From: Hyphomonas sp. L-53-1-40
GTDB taxonomy: Bacteria; Pseudomonadota; Alphaproteobacteria; Caulobacterales; Hyphomonadaceae
Assembly: GCF_000682775.1 (NCBI RefSeq)
Contig: NZ_AWFI01000016.1
Coordinates: 124,001 to 188,000, forward strand
DNA: 64,000 nt
Direction: 5' to 3'
Shown here piece after piece: positions 44,428 through 53,748 of this stretch (position 1 is the first letter of the stretch; each line of letters opens with the position of its first letter). The notes beneath the pieces were generated by a model. That model worked only from the letters and a program-made list of their open reading frames with translations, was not told where the DNA came from and searched no databases. A program made the position numbers and the translations under genes.

Positions 44428-45678
44428 ATGAGCGAATACAAGTCGGAATTCCTGAAAACCCTGTCCGAGCGCGGTTACCTGAAACAGGTCACCCATCCGG
44501 GCGAGGTTGACGCCTATTGCGCCAAGGGAATTCCGACCGGCTATATCGGCTTTGATGCTACCGCCGACAGCCTGCATGTGGGCTCCTTGCTTCAGATCAT
44601 GATGCTACGCCATCTTCAGAAAAGTGGCGGTAAACCCATCGTGCTGATGGGCGGCGGCACAACCAAGGTGGGCGACCCGACCGACAAGGAAAAGTCCCGC
44701 CCGCTTCTGACCGATGAACAGATCGCGGCCAACATGGAGGGTATCAAGAAGGCGTTTCAACCCTTCCTGACGTTTGGCGATGGACCGACCGATGCGATCA
44801 TGGTCAACAATGACGACTGGCTCGGCAAGCTTGGCTACCTTGAAATGCTGCGCGAGGTTGGCGTGCACTTCACCATCAATACAATGGTGAAACAGGATAC
44901 GGTCGCGCGCCGCCTTACGGCAGAGCAGCCCTACACCTTCCTCGAATTCAATTATCTCCTCATGCAATCCTACGACTTCCTCGAACTCTACCGGCGGCTG
45001 GACTGCCGGATGCAGATTGGTGGATCGGACCAATGGGGCAATATCGTTGGTGGCGTGGACCTCGTTCACAAGGCCGCCAGTGGCGACGCATTTGGCATTA
45101 CGGCTCACCTCATCACAACCGCGTCCGGCGGCAAGATGGGCAAAACCGCAGATGGTGCAGTCTGGCTGAACGCGGACCGCAAGAGCCCCTACGAGTACTG
45201 GCAATTCTGGCGCAATACAGAAGATGCCGATGTCGGACGTTTCATGCGCCTGTTCACAGAGCTACCGCTCGATGAGATTGCCCGCCTTGAAGCGCTCAAG
45301 GGCGCGGAGATCAATACGGCGAAGGTCGTTCTGGCCAACGAAGCCACGAAGCTGTTGCATGGCGAAGCTGCCGCAAAAGAGTCTGAAGCCGCCGCATCCG
45401 CTGTATTTGCTGCCGGCGGACAAGCTGACGCCCTGCCGACCGTTGAAATCGCAACATCTGAACTTGATGGCGGTATGCTTGTTGCCGCAGCATTCACGGC
45501 AGCCGGTCTCACAGAATCGAATGGTGCTGCGCGCCGCTTGATCAAGCAGGGTGCAGCAAAGGTGAATGACTCTCCGGTATCCGATCAGAATGCATCGCTG
45601 TCAGCGGACGACCTTGTAGAGGGGACAATCAAATTATCCGCCGGCAAGAAGCGCCATGCGCTGGTCAAAGCAATCTAG
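44428..45678 (+). CDS. tyrS: Tyrosyl-tRNA synthetase
   Basis: TyrRS charges tRNA-Tyr. The 416-residue class I enzyme has the HIGH-type motif as HVGSLLQ and the KMSKS-type motif as KMGKTADG, with an S4-like RNA-binding domain at the C-terminus (residues 350-416, including AARRLIKQGAAKVND). ATG 44428 with GGAGA upstream is chosen over the in-frame ATG at 44392. Its TAG stop lies in a CTAG palindrome shared with the convergent AsmA-like gene. Confidence 0.97.
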   Translation: MSEYKSEFLKTLSERGYLKQVTHPGEVDAYCAKGIPTGYIGFDATADSLHVGSLLQIMMLRHLQKSGGKPIVLMGGGTTKVGDPTDKEKSRPLLTDEQIAANMEGIKKAFQPFLTFGDGPTDAIMVNNDDWLGKLGYLEMLREVGVHFTINTMVKQDTVARRLTAEQPYTFLEFNYLLMQSYDFLELYRRLDCRMQIGGSDQWGNIVGGVDLVHKAASGDAFGITAHLITTASGGKMGKTADGAVWLNADRKSPYEYWQFWRNTEDADVGRFMRLFTELPLDEIARLEALKGAEINTAKVVLANEATKLLHGEAAAKESEAAASAVFAAGGQADALPTVEIATSELDGGMLVAAAFTAAGLTESNGAARRLIKQGAAKVNDSPVSDQNASLSADDLVEGTIKLSAGKKRHALVKAI

Positions 45679-48600
45679 AATTCCTCTTCGGGGATCGGCG
45701 GAAGCTCGGACGGGATAGGCTCATCTTCTGGTCGAGCTTGAGCCTCCGGAATATCCGTATCCGACGGGTTTTCGAAAATCCGTCGGATGACACCCGGGGC
45801 GAGAGCGGACAGAGGATTGACCGACACGTTCGCCTTTTCGAGGCTGCCACGAACGCTATAGGTCAGCGAGAAAATACCCTCGCCATCCCGGCCCACCACA
45901 AGATCCCCGATGATCGGAATACCGCCGAGGGCTGAATTCATGCCAAAACTTGGTACCAGTACGCCATCGACACTGATCTCGCTGTCGGCGCCAAGATAGC
46001 CGTTTACTGTCAGACCGAGCGCCGGGCCCTGCGCTTTCCCGCCAGTGACCACGTAACGGTCCCCCGCTACGGTCAATGGAATGTCGATCCGCGAGAATAG
46101 AACACCGTCACCTCCCAGCGTATCCGCAAGTCCGCGAAGAGAGGCCAGAGAGAGAATTTGAGTGAGGAACGGAGCATTGTGCAATCGCCCATCCGTCACC
46201 ACAATGTTGAAACTAGACGGCGCTCCGTCACGCGCAAGCGTGCCATCTATGTCCAGCCTCCCCCCTTCGATGAAGTCGAGATCGAGAAACGCGCTGGCAA
46301 TAAAGCCAGCGTCGCTGCTGACCACTTTGATCGCCGTACCCTCCGGAGACGAGCCATCCAGATCGATATTGAAGGCTGATCCGTCATCCGTATTTCCGGT
46401 CGCCGAGAGCTTCTGCATACCGTTCACTGTTGACCGCCACGTAACGTCTGCGTTCCGCACATAAAGGCCAGCGCCAAGGGTAAGTGTGTCGACGTCAGCA
46501 CTAACGCTCAGCGGCGTACCATTGCTATCATTCGCGTCGCCCAGCGCGCCGATGCCAGGTACGGCTCCGGACAGGTCAAGATAGCTGCCGGTCAAGGCAA
46601 CTTGCAGATTGCCATTCGGTCCTCGCGAGATCTGTCCGTTCACGTCTGCGGTGTCTGCGAGAAACGCCCGTCTCAGATCCGCCGAGACCAACCGGGAATC
46701 TCCCCCCAGTGTAAACTTTCCATCCAGATAGGCTTCTTCGCTGGTAAAGAGTACGTCAGAGGAAAAGCCCTCCTCGGCACGCTCGTACAGGACGGTGACC
46801 TTCCCCTCCTTGCCTGCAGTCTTCACCCAGCCGATTTCGGACAGGTCAAGACGGGCATTGGTCAGATCCATCACGACGTTCGCAACCGACACATCCTCAC
46901 CCTCAACGGTCGCCTGGACTTCTGTGGGTACTTCGCCAGTCAAGTACGCCCTCCCCGGAAGGCCGAACCGATTTAGCACGTCCGGCGTGATGACAGCCTG
47001 TGCCGACAGCGCCGACGGAGCCTCACCATCCTTGAAACCGTCGCGCCAGCTGAACTGGACAGGTGACGGACCAAGATCACCCAAGCCGGTAATGGTCAGA
47101 CCGTCTTGGTCGACCTTGATGTCGGCCGTAGCGTTTTCAAGATTCAGGCCGAGCGCGGCGCGCTTGAGGCCACCATTGGTCAGCCGACCGATTGCCGTGT
47201 AGCGAACCGCTTCGTCCGGGACATTGTCGAGTGCCGGCCGGAACAATTCGAATGTCGCCTCGGCATCGCCACTCAAACGCTCTTCATCAAAGCCAAGATC
47301 AAGCCTGGATTCGTTCAACGTCGTGATAACGTTTGCTGCAGGGCCATGCCCCTTTGCAAATACGCGGAAATCCTCCCCTTTCGGATTGAAGGCTGGAAAG
47401 TCAACGAGGGCCTCGTCAATGTCCCAACCACCATAGTCGCCCTGGTCAACAGTTACCCTGAAACTGTTGCCCGTCAGGCGCCCCTTGCCGACGGCATTCC
47501 GGGCAGCGGGCAAGTCATCGAGAAACTTAACGTCCGCCGAGTTGATATCGAAGGTAAGGTTCAGGTCTTCATCCCTCAGATAGCCTTCCGCGAAACTATC
47601 GCGTTGAAGCGTCATCTGCGCGCGCAGATTATCTACGTCCGTGTTGCTGATCCGTTTGGCCGTAAAGGATCGCGCTCCCGTTCCCAGCGACACGGGCCAA
47701 AAGGCAAGCACGGTGTCCTTCGTGACTGTTCCCTCAGTTTCCAGTTCGATGGTTCCGATGATCGGAGGTTCATTCTTCTCACGATCTGGGGTCATCGCGA
47801 TATCAGTGATGAACTGGAACTGTGCGTCATTGGATACGAACGAAATCCGGGTATCTTTTAAGCTGCGATCCGGAAAATCTACTTCGCCGTCAGCGCGGAG
47901 ATCGCGCAAACCAAGTGGCTCTGCAAAAGATGGTGTGAAATCGAGTGTCGCGGCATTGCTTCGCAGTTTGAACGGGCGTGGTCCGGTCCCTTTCAGCGCG
48001 TTTTGGAGAGTTAAATCCGCTGAACCAGCGAATGGGCCAAATCGCAGCGAATTCCCCGAGATGAGCAATTCATCACCCGTCGCCGCATAGGTCATCTCCA
48101 GATCGAGATCCGTCACATTCATGCCGCTCTCTCCGAACGGCAGTTTGCCTTCAGCAAGGCTGGCCTCCACAACGATTTTCTCGACGCCCGCCGCGCTAGA
48201 TGTGTCAAACTTGACGGTAATGTCTGCTGGCACACCGGACAGGAACTCGCTGTCGGTACCCAGCCGCGCCGCAAGATCTGCAAGCGACCATTGAGCGACA
48301 GCAAGAGAGGCTTGCATACGGCTACCGAAATCGCTCGTATCAATGTCCAGCGCCAACCCAGCCGGCAAACCGGCCCCTACACCACTGCCGGACATAGACA
48401 AATCTACTCCGTCTTGCGTGACGGAGAGCAGCCCTTTGGAGTCCGTCAGTGTAAACAGAGGCGACTTGTCAGTGCCGAAAACGCGCATTTCAAAGTCCTC
48501 GTAGGACAAACGCTCGAGACTGACGTCAGCCTTCTCTTCTTGTAGCACCACAAGAATTTGGGGAAGTACGGCATCTATCCGTTCGAGCCATTCGCTCGGA

Positions 48601-49055
48601 TTTTGTGGCATCTCACCGACCGGAATCTCGGGCAGCGGATCGCCCGCAATATACCAGATACCGTCGTCTGCTTGAGCAACATTGATCCAACCATCAACCA
48701 GATCGAGCCCAAGGACCTCCACATCACCCATTACGAGCGCAGAGCTGGACAGCACGATGCGGGCACGCTCGGCCTCCGCAGCCACATTACCTTCACCATC
48801 CAGCATCTTGATGTCATTTCCGGTGACAAGAACGCGCTTGTCTTCCGACGACCATTCCAGAAACACATCGCCGACAGTTACCGGTCTGCCATTGCGCGAA
48901 TTGGTCAGGCCCTGCTCGATATCGTCTCGGAACATCTCCAATTCGATCGGCCCACTGGACAAACGGAAGACGAGCAACCCCGCCAGAACCAGAACAACCA
49001 GGATAAGTCCGCCGAGTATTTCAAGAATTACAAGTGAGGCTCTCTGGCGGACCAA
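45675..49055 (-). CDS. Large AsmA-like (DUF3971, YhdP-like) protein
   Basis: This is a 1126-residue membrane-anchored protein with one N-terminal helix (ILEILGGLILVVLVLAGLLVFRL) and a long beta-rich periplasmic part, typical of the DUF3971 and AsmA-like families that form lipid-transport bridges between membranes. The last third carries the AsmA-like C-terminal region with GVLVPSFGMNSALGGIPIIGDLVVG and SYSVRGSLEKANVSVNPLSALAPGVIRRIF. The tail is acidic and proline-rich. The start is TTG 49055 with GGAG at about 8 bases upstream; no ATG exists near the N-terminus. The stop overlaps that of tyrS by 4 bp. A role in phospholipid transport is inferred from homologs. Confidence 0.87.
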   Translation of the reverse strand: MVRQRASLVILEILGGLILVVLVLAGLLVFRLSSGPIELEMFRDDIEQGLTNSRNGRPVTVGDVFLEWSSEDKRVLVTGNDIKMLDGEGNVAAEAERARIVLSSSALVMGDVEVLGLDLVDGWINVAQADDGIWYIAGDPLPEIPVGEMPQNPSEWLERIDAVLPQILVVLQEEKADVSLERLSYEDFEMRVFGTDKSPLFTLTDSKGLLSVTQDGVDLSMSGSGVGAGLPAGLALDIDTSDFGSRMQASLAVAQWSLADLAARLGTDSEFLSGVPADITVKFDTSSAAGVEKIVVEASLAEGKLPFGESGMNVTDLDLEMTYAATGDELLISGNSLRFGPFAGSADLTLQNALKGTGPRPFKLRSNAATLDFTPSFAEPLGLRDLRADGEVDFPDRSLKDTRISFVSNDAQFQFITDIAMTPDREKNEPPIIGTIELETEGTVTKDTVLAFWPVSLGTGARSFTAKRISNTDVDNLRAQMTLQRDSFAEGYLRDEDLNLTFDINSADVKFLDDLPAARNAVGKGRLTGNSFRVTVDQGDYGGWDIDEALVDFPAFNPKGEDFRVFAKGHGPAANVITTLNESRLDLGFDEERLSGDAEATFELFRPALDNVPDEAVRYTAIGRLTNGGLKRAALGLNLENATADIKVDQDGLTITGLGDLGPSPVQFSWRDGFKDGEAPSALSAQAVITPDVLNRFGLPGRAYLTGEVPTEVQATVEGEDVSVANVVMDLTNARLDLSEIGWVKTAGKEGKVTVLYERAEEGFSSDVLFTSEEAYLDGKFTLGGDSRLVSADLRRAFLADTADVNGQISRGPNGNLQVALTGSYLDLSGAVPGIGALGDANDSNGTPLSVSADVDTLTLGAGLYVRNADVTWRSTVNGMQKLSATGNTDDGSAFNIDLDGSSPEGTAIKVVSSDAGFIASAFLDLDFIEGGRLDIDGTLARDGAPSSFNIVVTDGRLHNAPFLTQILSLASLRGLADTLGGDGVLFSRIDIPLTVAGDRYVVTGGKAQGPALGLTVNGYLGADSEISVDGVLVPSFGMNSALGGIPIIGDLVVGRDGEGIFSLTYSVRGSLEKANVSVNPLSALAPGVIRRIFENPSDTDIPEAQARPEDEPIPSELPPIPEEEF

Positions 49056-49141
49056 ATCAGGGACTCCGAAAATCTACGTCTAAAAATTGCGTTCTATGGC
49101 GATATATGCACACCAAGCTGACCGCACCATAGGAGGAATAC

Positions 49142-49606
49142 ATGGCGAAAGTACTGCAAGACGGTGAAAAGGCTCCGGATTTCTCGATGCCCTCCACGAC
49201 CGGGCAGATCAAACTCGAGGACTTCTCGGGCAGCTATCTGGTTCTTTACTTCTACCCCAAGGACGACACACCCGGTTGCACGAACGAAGCGAAAGACTTT
49301 TCTGCGTTGATCGACGCATTCGCGGACCGCAATGCCAAAATCGTCGGCGTTTCGCGCGATCCGCTTTCCAAACACGAAAAGTTCTCGGCCAAGCACGATC
49401 TCAAAGTGATTCTTGCCAGCGATGAGTCGGGCGAGACCACGGAGATGTACGGCACCTGGGTGGAGAAAAACATGTACGGCAGGACCTATATGGGCATTGC
49501 CCGACAAACCTTTCTGATCGGACCGGACGGCTCAATCATTAAATCTTGGAAAAAAGTCCGGGTGAAAGGCCACGCAGAGGACGTATTGAGCCACCTGCCG
49601 GCCTGA
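49142..49606 (+). CDS. bcp: Bcp-type peroxiredoxin
   Basis: This is a thiol peroxidase of the BCP (PrxQ) class, 154 residues long. The catalytic Cys lies in KDDTPGCTNEAKDF. In the related enzymes a resolving Cys follows within five residues; here the next residues are Thr-Asn-Glu-Ala-Lys, so no resolving Cys at that site is visible and a 1-Cys mechanism or an external partner is likely. The ATG has AGGAGG upstream. It lies divergent to the AsmA-like gene and upstream of the LmdC-like gene. Confidence 0.92.
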   Translation: MAKVLQDGEKAPDFSMPSTTGQIKLEDFSGSYLVLYFYPKDDTPGCTNEAKDFSALIDAFADRNAKIVGVSRDPLSKHEKFSAKHDLKVILASDESGETTEMYGTWVEKNMYGRTYMGIARQTFLIGPDGSIIKSWKKVRVKGHAEDVLSHLPA

Positions 49607-49650
49607 ACAAAACCGAGCAAGGACAAGGTTTAAGCCCCCAAAAACGAGTA

Positions 49651-49665
49651 TTAACGAGAGATTTA
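49651..49665 (+). promoter_or_regulatory. Candidate CtrA-like site upstream of the morphogenesis pair
   Basis: TTAA-CGAGAGA-TTTA is a one-mismatch match to the alphaproteobacterial cell-cycle regulator CtrA consensus TTAA-N7-TTAA. It lies about 150 bp before the LmdC-like gene. A match of this quality is expected by chance fairly often in an AT-rich stretch. Confidence 0.3.
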
Positions 49666-49813
49666 CCCAAATAGGGGAATATTTTCAGGAATTATGCTCG
49701 CAAGGGGTTCCGTCCCTTAGTGATTTCGGTATTTATATTTCTACGGGTTTGGGAACTTGCTGTAGGTGTGATTGCAGTAGGCGGTGTGTGATTCCAGTCG
49801 ACGGGTGGCGTTA

Positions 49814-51037
49814 ATGGCGAAATGGAGTGCGAACCTCAAGGCGACGTTCGATCGCGCATTTCCAGAACGACAAATATATCATCGGAGTGGCGGCACCGTC
49901 CGTTACATTTCCATTTCTCCATGGCAGCAGGCAATTTGCGCTCTCGGCGCCACGGCGCTTGCTGGTTGGACAATTTTCCTGACAGGCACCTTCGCCCTTG
50001 GCGGTTCTACGGGCACGCTTACCGGCAGCTCTGATGATCGCGAACTCGCCAAGTATGAGCGCTGGGTCCAGGAGCTTCGCGCCAAGGATGCGCTGTCGCG
50101 GTCACTATTGGAAGAGCGCACAGATGCCTTTCAACGTGAAACAGCCGAATGGGAAGACCGCCAGAAAGCGCTCGAGGATTTGTTTGAGCAGCTGAAGGGC
50201 GATGAAACGCTCGATGTTTCGGCCCTTACAGGCGATGGGGCCGACCTGTTGGTTCAGGCGTCTATCGAAGAAGCCGACGACCGTCAGTCTCGTGACAGTT
50301 TCCGCATGACGGCCACACTCGACACGCGAGGCAATCGCGTCAGCGTCAAGAACCTAAAATACAATCAGGAACGCATGCTCGACGAGGCGGAAGACCTCGC
50401 CATTGAGCGCGCTGAACGCGCGCGCAGCGTGATCCAGCTGACCACGATTGGCAGCGACCGCATCATGGAAAGCGCAGAGATGGGCGGTCCGCTTGTCTCG
50501 ATGGCAAACCTGACGGCTGGCGGCGAGACGCTGTCGGCGCAGGACGCCAGCTTCTACAACCGACTGACCGAGACTCAGGCTCGCGTCGCCGAGATGCAGT
50601 ATTACGAACAGATTGTTGAAAGCCTGCCCCTTGGTGCCCCGGTTGGCGTGCCCTTCCGGTACACCAGCCCTTATGGCATCCGGGTAGATCCTTTCATCAA
50701 GAGACCGCGTTGGCATAACGGAATTGATGTCGCTGCCTATGGTGGGGCGCCGATCGTGGCGTCCGGGCCGGGCACCGTCAGCTTCGCAGGCGCACGGTCA
50801 GGGTATGGACGCGTGGTCGAAGTGGATCATGGATACGGCTTCAAGTCGCGCTATGGTCACCTCCGCTCGATTACTGTATCAAAGGGCGATACGGTCGAAG
50901 TGGGCGATCTCGTGGGGAAGATGGGCACGACCGGAAGAAGTACCGGATATCACCTTCACTTTGAGGTGTTTTTCAACGGTAAAGCATATGATCCAGTAAA
51001 GTTTTTGAAAGCAGGCCGTCATGTTCACGAAGAATAG
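49814..51037 (+). CDS. M23-family peptidoglycan endopeptidase, LmdC-like
   Basis: The 407-residue protein is a LytM-type peptidoglycan hydrolase. An N-terminal cytoplasmic tail of about 40 residues precedes one membrane helix (AICALGATALAGWTIFLTG), a long coiled-coil part (residues 80-210), and the M23 domain. The zinc motif is complete: HNGID (HxxxD) and HLHFE (HxH), so the enzyme looks active. The bactofilin gene overlaps its 3' end by 17 bp. In Hyphomonas neptunium the corresponding pair LmdC-BacA controls stalk and bud shape; the cytoplasmic tail is thought to contact the bactofilin. The start at 49814 is likely; a GTG-like longer frame begins at 49784. Confidence 0.88.
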   Translation: MAKWSANLKATFDRAFPERQIYHRSGGTVRYISISPWQQAICALGATALAGWTIFLTGTFALGGSTGTLTGSSDDRELAKYERWVQELRAKDALSRSLLEERTDAFQRETAEWEDRQKALEDLFEQLKGDETLDVSALTGDGADLLVQASIEEADDRQSRDSFRMTATLDTRGNRVSVKNLKYNQERMLDEAEDLAIERAERARSVIQLTTIGSDRIMESAEMGGPLVSMANLTAGGETLSAQDASFYNRLTETQARVAEMQYYEQIVESLPLGAPVGVPFRYTSPYGIRVDPFIKRPRWHNGIDVAAYGGAPIVASGPGTVSFAGARSGYGRVVEVDHGYGFKSRYGHLRSITVSKGDTVEVGDLVGKMGTTGRSTGYHLHFEVFFNGKAYDPVKFLKAGRHVHEE

Positions 51038-51542
51038 CAAATCCAATGACACCCCTACCCCACCAGAACCCATGAAGACGGCGCCCGCGCAGGACGCGAT
51101 CCGCGGCGCGTCTTCCAAGCCTGCCGCCCGTGCAGCTTCTATCATCTGCGCCGACATGAAGATCAATGGGTCTGTCTCTTCCGAAGGCGCCCTCCAGATC
51201 GACGGCACTGTCGATGGTGATGTCGCCGCGACAGACATTACGATTGGCGCCAGCGGTCACATAACCGGTGAAGTGAAAGCCGAAGTTGTACGCGTCAAAG
51301 GGCGCATCAAAGGCTCGATCCGAGCGCGTAAGGTTGAACTCGAAACCGGTGCGCACGTCAAAGGCGACATCGTCCATTCGTCGCTCCAAATCCAGTCGAA
51401 CGCCGTTTTCGAAGGTCAGGTCAAACATGCGGATGATCCGCTGAAGGACACCTCACCTAAAGCAGCGGCGGCAGCCAACGAATCCAAGCCTGTCGCATCT
51501 TCCGGCCCATCGGCATACGGAATTTCGACGTCCGCTTCCTGA
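51021..51542 (+). CDS. Bactofilin, BacA-like
   Basis: Bactofilins polymerise into filaments that scaffold cell-shape enzymes on the inner membrane. The 173-residue protein has the beta-helical core SVSSEGALQIDGTVDGDVAAT, ITIGASGHITGEVKAEVV and GSIRARKVELETGAHVKGDI, with flexible proline- and serine-rich ends. The gene starts inside the last codons of the M23 peptidase gene, which suggests coupling of both products. A strong bidirectional terminator follows. Confidence 0.93.
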   Translation: MFTKNSKSNDTPTPPEPMKTAPAQDAIRGASSKPAARAASIICADMKINGSVSSEGALQIDGTVDGDVAATDITIGASGHITGEVKAEVVRVKGRIKGSIRARKVELETGAHVKGDIVHSSLQIQSNAVFEGQVKHADDPLKDTSPKAAAAANESKPVASSGPSAYGISTSAS

Positions 51543-51565
51543 TCATTCGAGACCCCAATTGAATT

Positions 51566-51597
51566 AAAAAAGGCCAGCTCGATTGAGCTGGCCTTTT
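51566..51597. terminator. Bidirectional terminator between bactofilin and nfeD
   Basis: A perfect 13-bp stem, AAAAGGCCAGCTC with GAGCTGGCCTTTT, encloses the loop GATT. Flanking A and T runs allow termination from both directions, which fits the convergent gene arrangement. Confidence 0.92.
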
Positions 51598-51619
51598 CCG
51601 TTTTGTTTTCAGCTATCGA

Positions 51620-52090
51620 CTATGATATTACGCGACGCACAATCGCGGTCGTCATCTTGGCTCCTTCGACCACTACGGTGTCGCCGGTTCGCACCAATTC
51701 GCCCTCCACCGCTTCGGCCCGCCACACGGTATCGCCGATCCGGACCTGCCCGGTTCCGGAAATGAAATCACCCATCGCAAGCCCCCGCTGGCCGACTAGG
51801 GAAGCCATGCGTCGATTAAGCGTCGGATGCTCAGGCGACGTTTTTCGGATCCCGGATAGCACCGTGCGTCCAAGGATGACCAGCACAGTTGCAGCCATGC
51901 CGAATACGATCATCTGACCCTGCCAGGCCGACAATGAGTTTGGGGCAAAATAGGTGAAAGCAGCCGTCAGCCAAGCGGCGATGGAAACCATGAGCAAATC
52001 GAACGTCCCGCTCATCATCTCGATCCCGAAAAGGATCAGCCCAAGCGCCAGCCAGTGCCAGAATGTGAGTTCAGAGAAGATTTGTTCCAT
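51620..52090 (-). CDS. NfeD-family membrane protein
   Basis: The 156-residue NfeD-like protein has two to three membrane helices (FWHWLALGLILFGIEMM, IVFGMAATVLVILG) and a C-terminal OB-fold (LVGQRGLAMGDFISGTGQVRIGDTVWRAEA). It lies 4 bp after the SPFH gene on the same strand. Such pairs (SPFH with NfeD) are membrane-microdomain proteins linked with quality control. Confidence 0.9.
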   Translation of the reverse strand: MEQIFSELTFWHWLALGLILFGIEMMSGTFDLLMVSIAAWLTAAFTYFAPNSLSAWQGQMIVFGMAATVLVILGRTVLSGIRKTSPEHPTLNRRMASLVGQRGLAMGDFISGTGQVRIGDTVWRAEAVEGELVRTGDTVVVEGAKMTTAIVRRVIS

Positions 52091-52094
52091 TAGA

Positions 52095-53006
52095 TCAATC
52101 TCCCTTGTTACCGGTCAGCCCCTTGATGCCCTCAAGCGTTCCGATGAGGCTCGAGAACTCCGCCGGGATGATTACCGTTCGCTGTTGATCCGACTCCGCC
52201 AGTTTCGCGAACGCTTCGACATAAGCCTGGCCAAGGAAGTAGTTCACCGCATTGACGTCGCCCCGCGCAATTGCTTCGGACACCATGGCTGTGGCCTTGG
52301 CTTCGGCTTCAGCCTCGCGCTCGCGAGCTTCGGCATCGCGGAAGGCAGCCTCCCGGCGCCCCTCGGCTTCAAGAATTTGGGCCTGCTTCTGGCCTTCGGC
52401 CTTCAGGATAGCCGACTGCTTATCGCCTTCAGCGGTCAGGATTTCCGCCCGCTTCAGGCGCTCGGCCTTCATCTGGCGCGCCATGGCTTCGGTAATATCG
52501 GCTGGCGGGCTCAGATCGGCTATCTCAATTCGAGTAACCTTCACGCCCCACGGATTGGTAGCTGCATCAATGACAGTCAGAAGGCGCGCATTGATGTCAT
52601 CCCGGTTGGACAAGACTTCATCAAGATCCATTGAGCCGACAACTGTACGAATGTTGGTGAGGGAGAGGTTCGTGATGGCATGGTTAAGATTATTGACCTC
52701 ATACGCAGCAGCCACTGCATCAACTACCTGGATGAACACAACCGCATCACACGACACCATTGCATTGTCCTTGGTTATGACTTCCTGCTGCGGCACATCG
52801 AGCACGGTTTCCATCATGTTCATCTTCCGGCCCACCCGCTCTAGGAAAGGTGTGATGATCGACATGCCCGGATTGAGTGTGCGGGTGTAGCGTCCAAACC
52901 GCTCAACCGTGTAATTGTAGCCTTGAGGCACGAACTTGAACGCAGATGTCAGGCCAATCAGGCCTACGACGGCCACCAAAACGACCACAGCAAAAAACGG
53001 ATCCAT
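52095..53006 (-). CDS. SPFH/band 7 protein, QmcA-like
   Basis: This 303-residue protein has an N-terminal membrane helix (FFAVVVLVAVVGLIGLTSAF) and a band 7/PHB domain from about residue 25, with FVPQGYNYTVERFGRYTRTLNPG at its start. A long Ala/Glu-rich coiled coil follows (about residues 180-245). The family forms large membrane oligomers that bind FtsH or NfeD-type partners. The upstream 140-bp gap holds two overlapping hairpins. It is coupled to nfeD. Confidence 0.94.
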   Translation of the reverse strand: MDPFFAVVVLVAVVGLIGLTSAFKFVPQGYNYTVERFGRYTRTLNPGMSIITPFLERVGRKMNMMETVLDVPQQEVITKDNAMVSCDAVVFIQVVDAVAAAYEVNNLNHAITNLSLTNIRTVVGSMDLDEVLSNRDDINARLLTVIDAATNPWGVKVTRIEIADLSPPADITEAMARQMKAERLKRAEILTAEGDKQSAILKAEGQKQAQILEAEGRREAAFRDAEAREREAEAEAKATAMVSEAIARGDVNAVNYFLGQAYVEAFAKLAESDQQRTVIIPAEFSSLIGTLEGIKGLTGNKGD

Positions 53007-53052
53007 GTATTCCTCTCCTTCTGTTACTCAGAATTAATGTGGGAGAGGTTTT

Positions 53053-53112
53053 CCGTTTTTCAATAAATATTTGACGAAAAACGGCGCGCCCAGCCCCACC
53101 AGACGCGCCGTT
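53053..53112 (-). terminator. Terminator of the Prx5-type gene with an overlapping second hairpin
   Basis: On the minus strand AACGGCGCG (53104-53112) pairs with CGCGCCGTT (53080-53088) and is followed by TTTC, a terminator for the peroxiredoxin gene. A second perfect 9-bp stem, CCGTTTTTC with GAAAAACGG (53053-53061 with 53076-53084), uses part of the same sequence, so the two structures exclude each other. Confidence 0.7.
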
Positions 53113-53146
53113 CTTCTCATAAGTTGCTTAAGAAACCTTGTCTGAT

Positions 53147-53629
53147 TTAGAGCTGGTTCAGCATGTAGTCGGCGCTGGAAACCTTAAACTCACCGCCATC
53201 TTCCACGTTGAGTTCGGCAACCGCACCATCTTTCACGATCATGGAATAGCGCTGCGAACGCTGACCCATACCAAAGCCGCTTGCATCCATTTCCAGGCCA
53301 AGCGCCTTGGCAAATGCACCGTTGCCATCAGCCAGCATGCGCACGGTCTCTCCTGCACCGGCATCCTTACCCCAGGCACCCATGACGAATACATCATTCA
53401 CCGAGGTACACACGATTTCGTCCACGCCCTTGGATTTCAAATCTCCGGACTTGTCGACGAAGCCCGGCAAGTGGCGTGCGGAACAGGTTGGCGTGTACGC
53501 GCCAGGTACCGCAAACAGGGCGATGGTCTTGCCACCAAACACCTGTTCGGTTGTGCGAGGCTGAGGGCCGTCTGCCGTCATTTCCATGAATGTGGCTTCG
53601 GGAAGCTTGTCTCCGACTTTGATGCTCAT
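53147..53629 (-). CDS. Prx5-type peroxiredoxin
   Basis: The 160-residue peroxiredoxin of the Prx5 (AhpC/TSA-like, atypical) class has the peroxidatic Cys in VPGAYTPTCSARHLPG. It is related to PrxV and to glutaredoxin-dependent peroxiredoxins. The start at 53629 is followed by MSIKVGDKLPEATFMEM. It is a monocistronic gene with its own terminator. The reductant is not visible in the window; the nearby grxD product is a monothiol type and not an obvious partner. Confidence 0.92.
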   Translation of the reverse strand: MSIKVGDKLPEATFMEMTADGPQPRTTEQVFGGKTIALFAVPGAYTPTCSARHLPGFVDKSGDLKSKGVDEIVCTSVNDVFVMGAWGKDAGAGETVRMLADGNGAFAKALGLEMDASGFGMGQRSQRYSMIVKDGAVAELNVEDGGEFKVSSADYMLNQL

Positions 53630-53748
53630 CAGCTGGTCTCCTTGATGCTGTGTTGCCCAGATAGGACGCGAACGGCCTCACGGCAAGCGCGCCACACCTT
53701 GCCAAAGCGATACAATTCGCCCAGCATCATCTTCGAAAGGGTCACCAG

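Noticed and set aside
47106-47861. A 251-codon plus-strand frame inside the AsmA-like gene
   Set aside because: Antisense shadow without domain features.
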